64,000 nucleotides of DNA from Streptomyces sp. HPF1205 (GTDB lineage: Bacteria; Actinomycetota; Actinomycetes; Streptomycetales; Streptomycetaceae). A model generated the notes under the pieces. The model did not search any database. It saw only the letters and a list, made by a program, of their open reading frames with translations, and was not told where the DNA came from. The stretch spans positions 1 through 64,000 of the forward strand of contig NZ_JAINVH010000008.1 of assembly GCF_020400825.1 (NCBI RefSeq). The letters run 5' to 3'. The position numbers were made by a program, and so were the translations under genes. How positions within the stretch are numbered: position 1 is the stretch's first letter; each line of letters starts with the position of its first letter. Shown piece by piece: positions 63,162 to 64,000 of the stretch.

Positions 63162-63303
63162 GCCTTCGCACCGGCCCGCGCCCGGGACCCGCGCCAGTCC
63201 GCGCCTTCGCACCCGCCCGCGCCCAGGCCCCCGCGCCGGTCCGGGCCTTCGCACCCGCCCGCGCCCGGGCCCCCGCGCCGGCCCGCGCCCAGGCCCCCGC
63301 GCC
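63162..63303. repeat. About 42-bp tandem repeats, 3.3 copies
   Basis: GCCTTCGCAC begins units at 63162, 63203 and 63245 (periods 41 and 42 bp). Each continues with C/G-only sequence of the form CCGCCCGCGCCC(A/G)GG. The array lies between pptT and the cellulase gene. Confidence 0.75.
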
Positions 63304-63574
63304 GCGAGGTGCCAGGACCCGTGCTCCGCCGGGCCTGGCGGAAGCCGGCCGGGACCGGCCGGCCGGACAAGGCCGGCCGCGGAGCCGGTGGGGGCCCGCC
63401 GGCACGGCGATCCGGCCTCCAGGTCTTGGCCGCTGAGGTGGCCGTCCGCCCTGTTCGCCCCCGTTCGCCGCCGCGTGCGCGACCGGCACGGCTGACGGGC
63501 CTTCACTTCTTGTAAGCGGTACGGGGGATTGACGCCGCCGGGCTGTGAGGAGTTAATTCCTTCTGCCGCGTCCA

Positions 63575-63588
63575 TGGGAGCGCTCCCA
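63575..63588. promoter_or_regulatory. CebR operator upstream of the GH6 gene
   Basis: Perfect TGGGAGCGCTCCCA, 54 bp before the cellulase ATG. Third perfect copy in the window. Confidence 0.85.
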
Positions 63589-63642
63589 AAGCCGTCAGTG
63601 GCCGGACGCGGCCGTCCCCCACGGACCGGAGGAGCCACTCGT

Positions 63643-64000
63643 ATGACCGCACGTGTCCGCGCCCGCAGCAGCAGAACCCTGACCGTCGCGGCGGCCGCCG
63701 TCGCGCTGGCCGCCGTCTCCGCCGTCGCGCCCGCCCACGCGGCCGGCCACCCGGGCGGCCCCGCGCCCCGGCCGGCGGCGCTCTACACCCCGCCCGCCAA
63801 CCCGGGCTCGCACACGCAGATCCTGGACCTGCTCAAGCAGCACCGGTTCAAGGACGCCGCCGGGGTGCTGGCGATGACGCTGACCCCGCAGGCCGTCTGG
63901 TACACCGGCGCCGACCCGGACCAGGTGCGGGCCTCGGTCCACAAGACCGTCACCGACGCCGCCCGCCGGCACGCCGTACCGGTGCTCGCCCTGTACAACA
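63643..64000 (+). CDS. Secreted GH6 cellulase (5' part, runs off the window)
   Basis: 119 codons are visible. ATG at 63643 has GGAGGAG 8 nt upstream. A signal peptide (about 1-34, ending AVAPAHA) precedes the start of a catalytic domain: LYTPPANPGSHTQILDLL, AMTLTPQAVWYTGADPDQV and AARRHAVPVLALYN. This is the opening of glycoside hydrolase family 6 (endoglucanase or cellobiohydrolase); the VP-V-L-YN strand is typical. The catalytic Asp residues lie beyond the window. No N-terminal CBM is present. The CebR box 54 bp upstream supports a cellulase. Confidence 0.88.
   Translation, partial: MTARVRARSSRTLTVAAAAVALAAVSAVAPAHAAGHPGGPAPRPAALYTPPANPGSHTQILDLLKQHRFKDAAGVLAMTLTPQAVWYTGADPDQVRASVHKTVTDAARRHAVPVLALYN

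Larger units (their letters stand above)
63071..63642. other. 570-nt intergenic region before the cellulase gene
   Basis: No gene seen. It holds the 42-bp tandem repeats at 63162-63303, an AT-richer promoter-like patch at 63495-63565 and the CebR box at 63575-63588. Confidence 0.6.

Noticed and set aside
63162..63303. A CRISPR array
   Set aside because: The units are contiguous 41-42-bp tandem repeats without unique spacers, and no cas genes are present.

Overview
The window is very GC-rich, densely coded on both strands, and uses many GTG (and a few TTG) starts behind GGAGG-type ribosome sites. Its gene families point to a soil actinomycete of the Streptomycetaceae: secreted hydrolases with Gly/Thr linkers, palindromes identical to the Streptomyces CebR operator, monomeric isocitrate dehydrogenase, DppA, and a PptH/PptT pair. 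I saw no tRNA, rRNA, CRISPR array, transposase, integrase or phage gene. The region looks like ordinary chromosome with accessory islands.

Layout. 0-12.5 kb: end of a secreted protein, a LacI-operator-linked GH92 alpha-mannosidase, a zinc-peptidase-like lipoprotein, a LuxR-type regulator, a multidomain sedolisin and a metallophosphoesterase. 12.6-18.7 kb: an orphan sugar-binding lipoprotein, D-aminopeptidase, an Ntn asparaginase, and glpF-glpK. 18.7-24.2 kb: a NarL-type two-component system divergent from an ABC-2 exporter operon, one of whose permeases carries an external beta-sandwich domain. 24.2-33.7 kb: a serine hydrolase, pntAB facing NADP-isocitrate dehydrogenase, an SPFH protein, a DUF5947-like protein and a CBS protein.

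33.7-46.2 kb is the most unusual part. Almost everything lies on the minus strand: three coupled tiny membrane or Pro-rich ORFs; a 76-residue cysteine-free peptide with a double-glycine leader; a complete NHLM-type export machine (HlyD-like protein, C39 peptidase/ABC, cNMP-domain ABC); a YfcE-like phosphoesterase; then a coupled unit of a 61-residue peptide, an unknown 229-residue protein, two tandem paralogues of a DUF6895-like family and a serine hydrolase. No lanthionine, radical-SAM, YcaO or other familiar RiPP modification enzyme is present. It therefore looks like an exported-peptide system whose tailoring, if any, uses unrecognised proteins.

46.2-53.9 kb: cellulose attack genes. An expansin-CBM2 protein and a CBM2-Cip1-like protein converge on each other, each with a perfect CebR box. 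Next to them is a three-gene sugar ABC importer without such a box. 54-64 kb: a stand-alone ketoacyl-ACP synthase III, an oxidoreductase, a hemerythrin protein, an ABM monooxygenase, an exopolysaccharide/phosphodiester-glycosidase-like membrane protein, an S4 RNA-binding protein, a thiolase with its own inverted-repeat operator, the PptH/PptT switch pair, and the start of a GH6 cellulase with a third perfect CebR box.

Starts were chosen from ribosome-binding sites and overlaps. Family names come from motif recognition without a database search. Long ORFs opposite real genes are artefacts of high GC and are left out.
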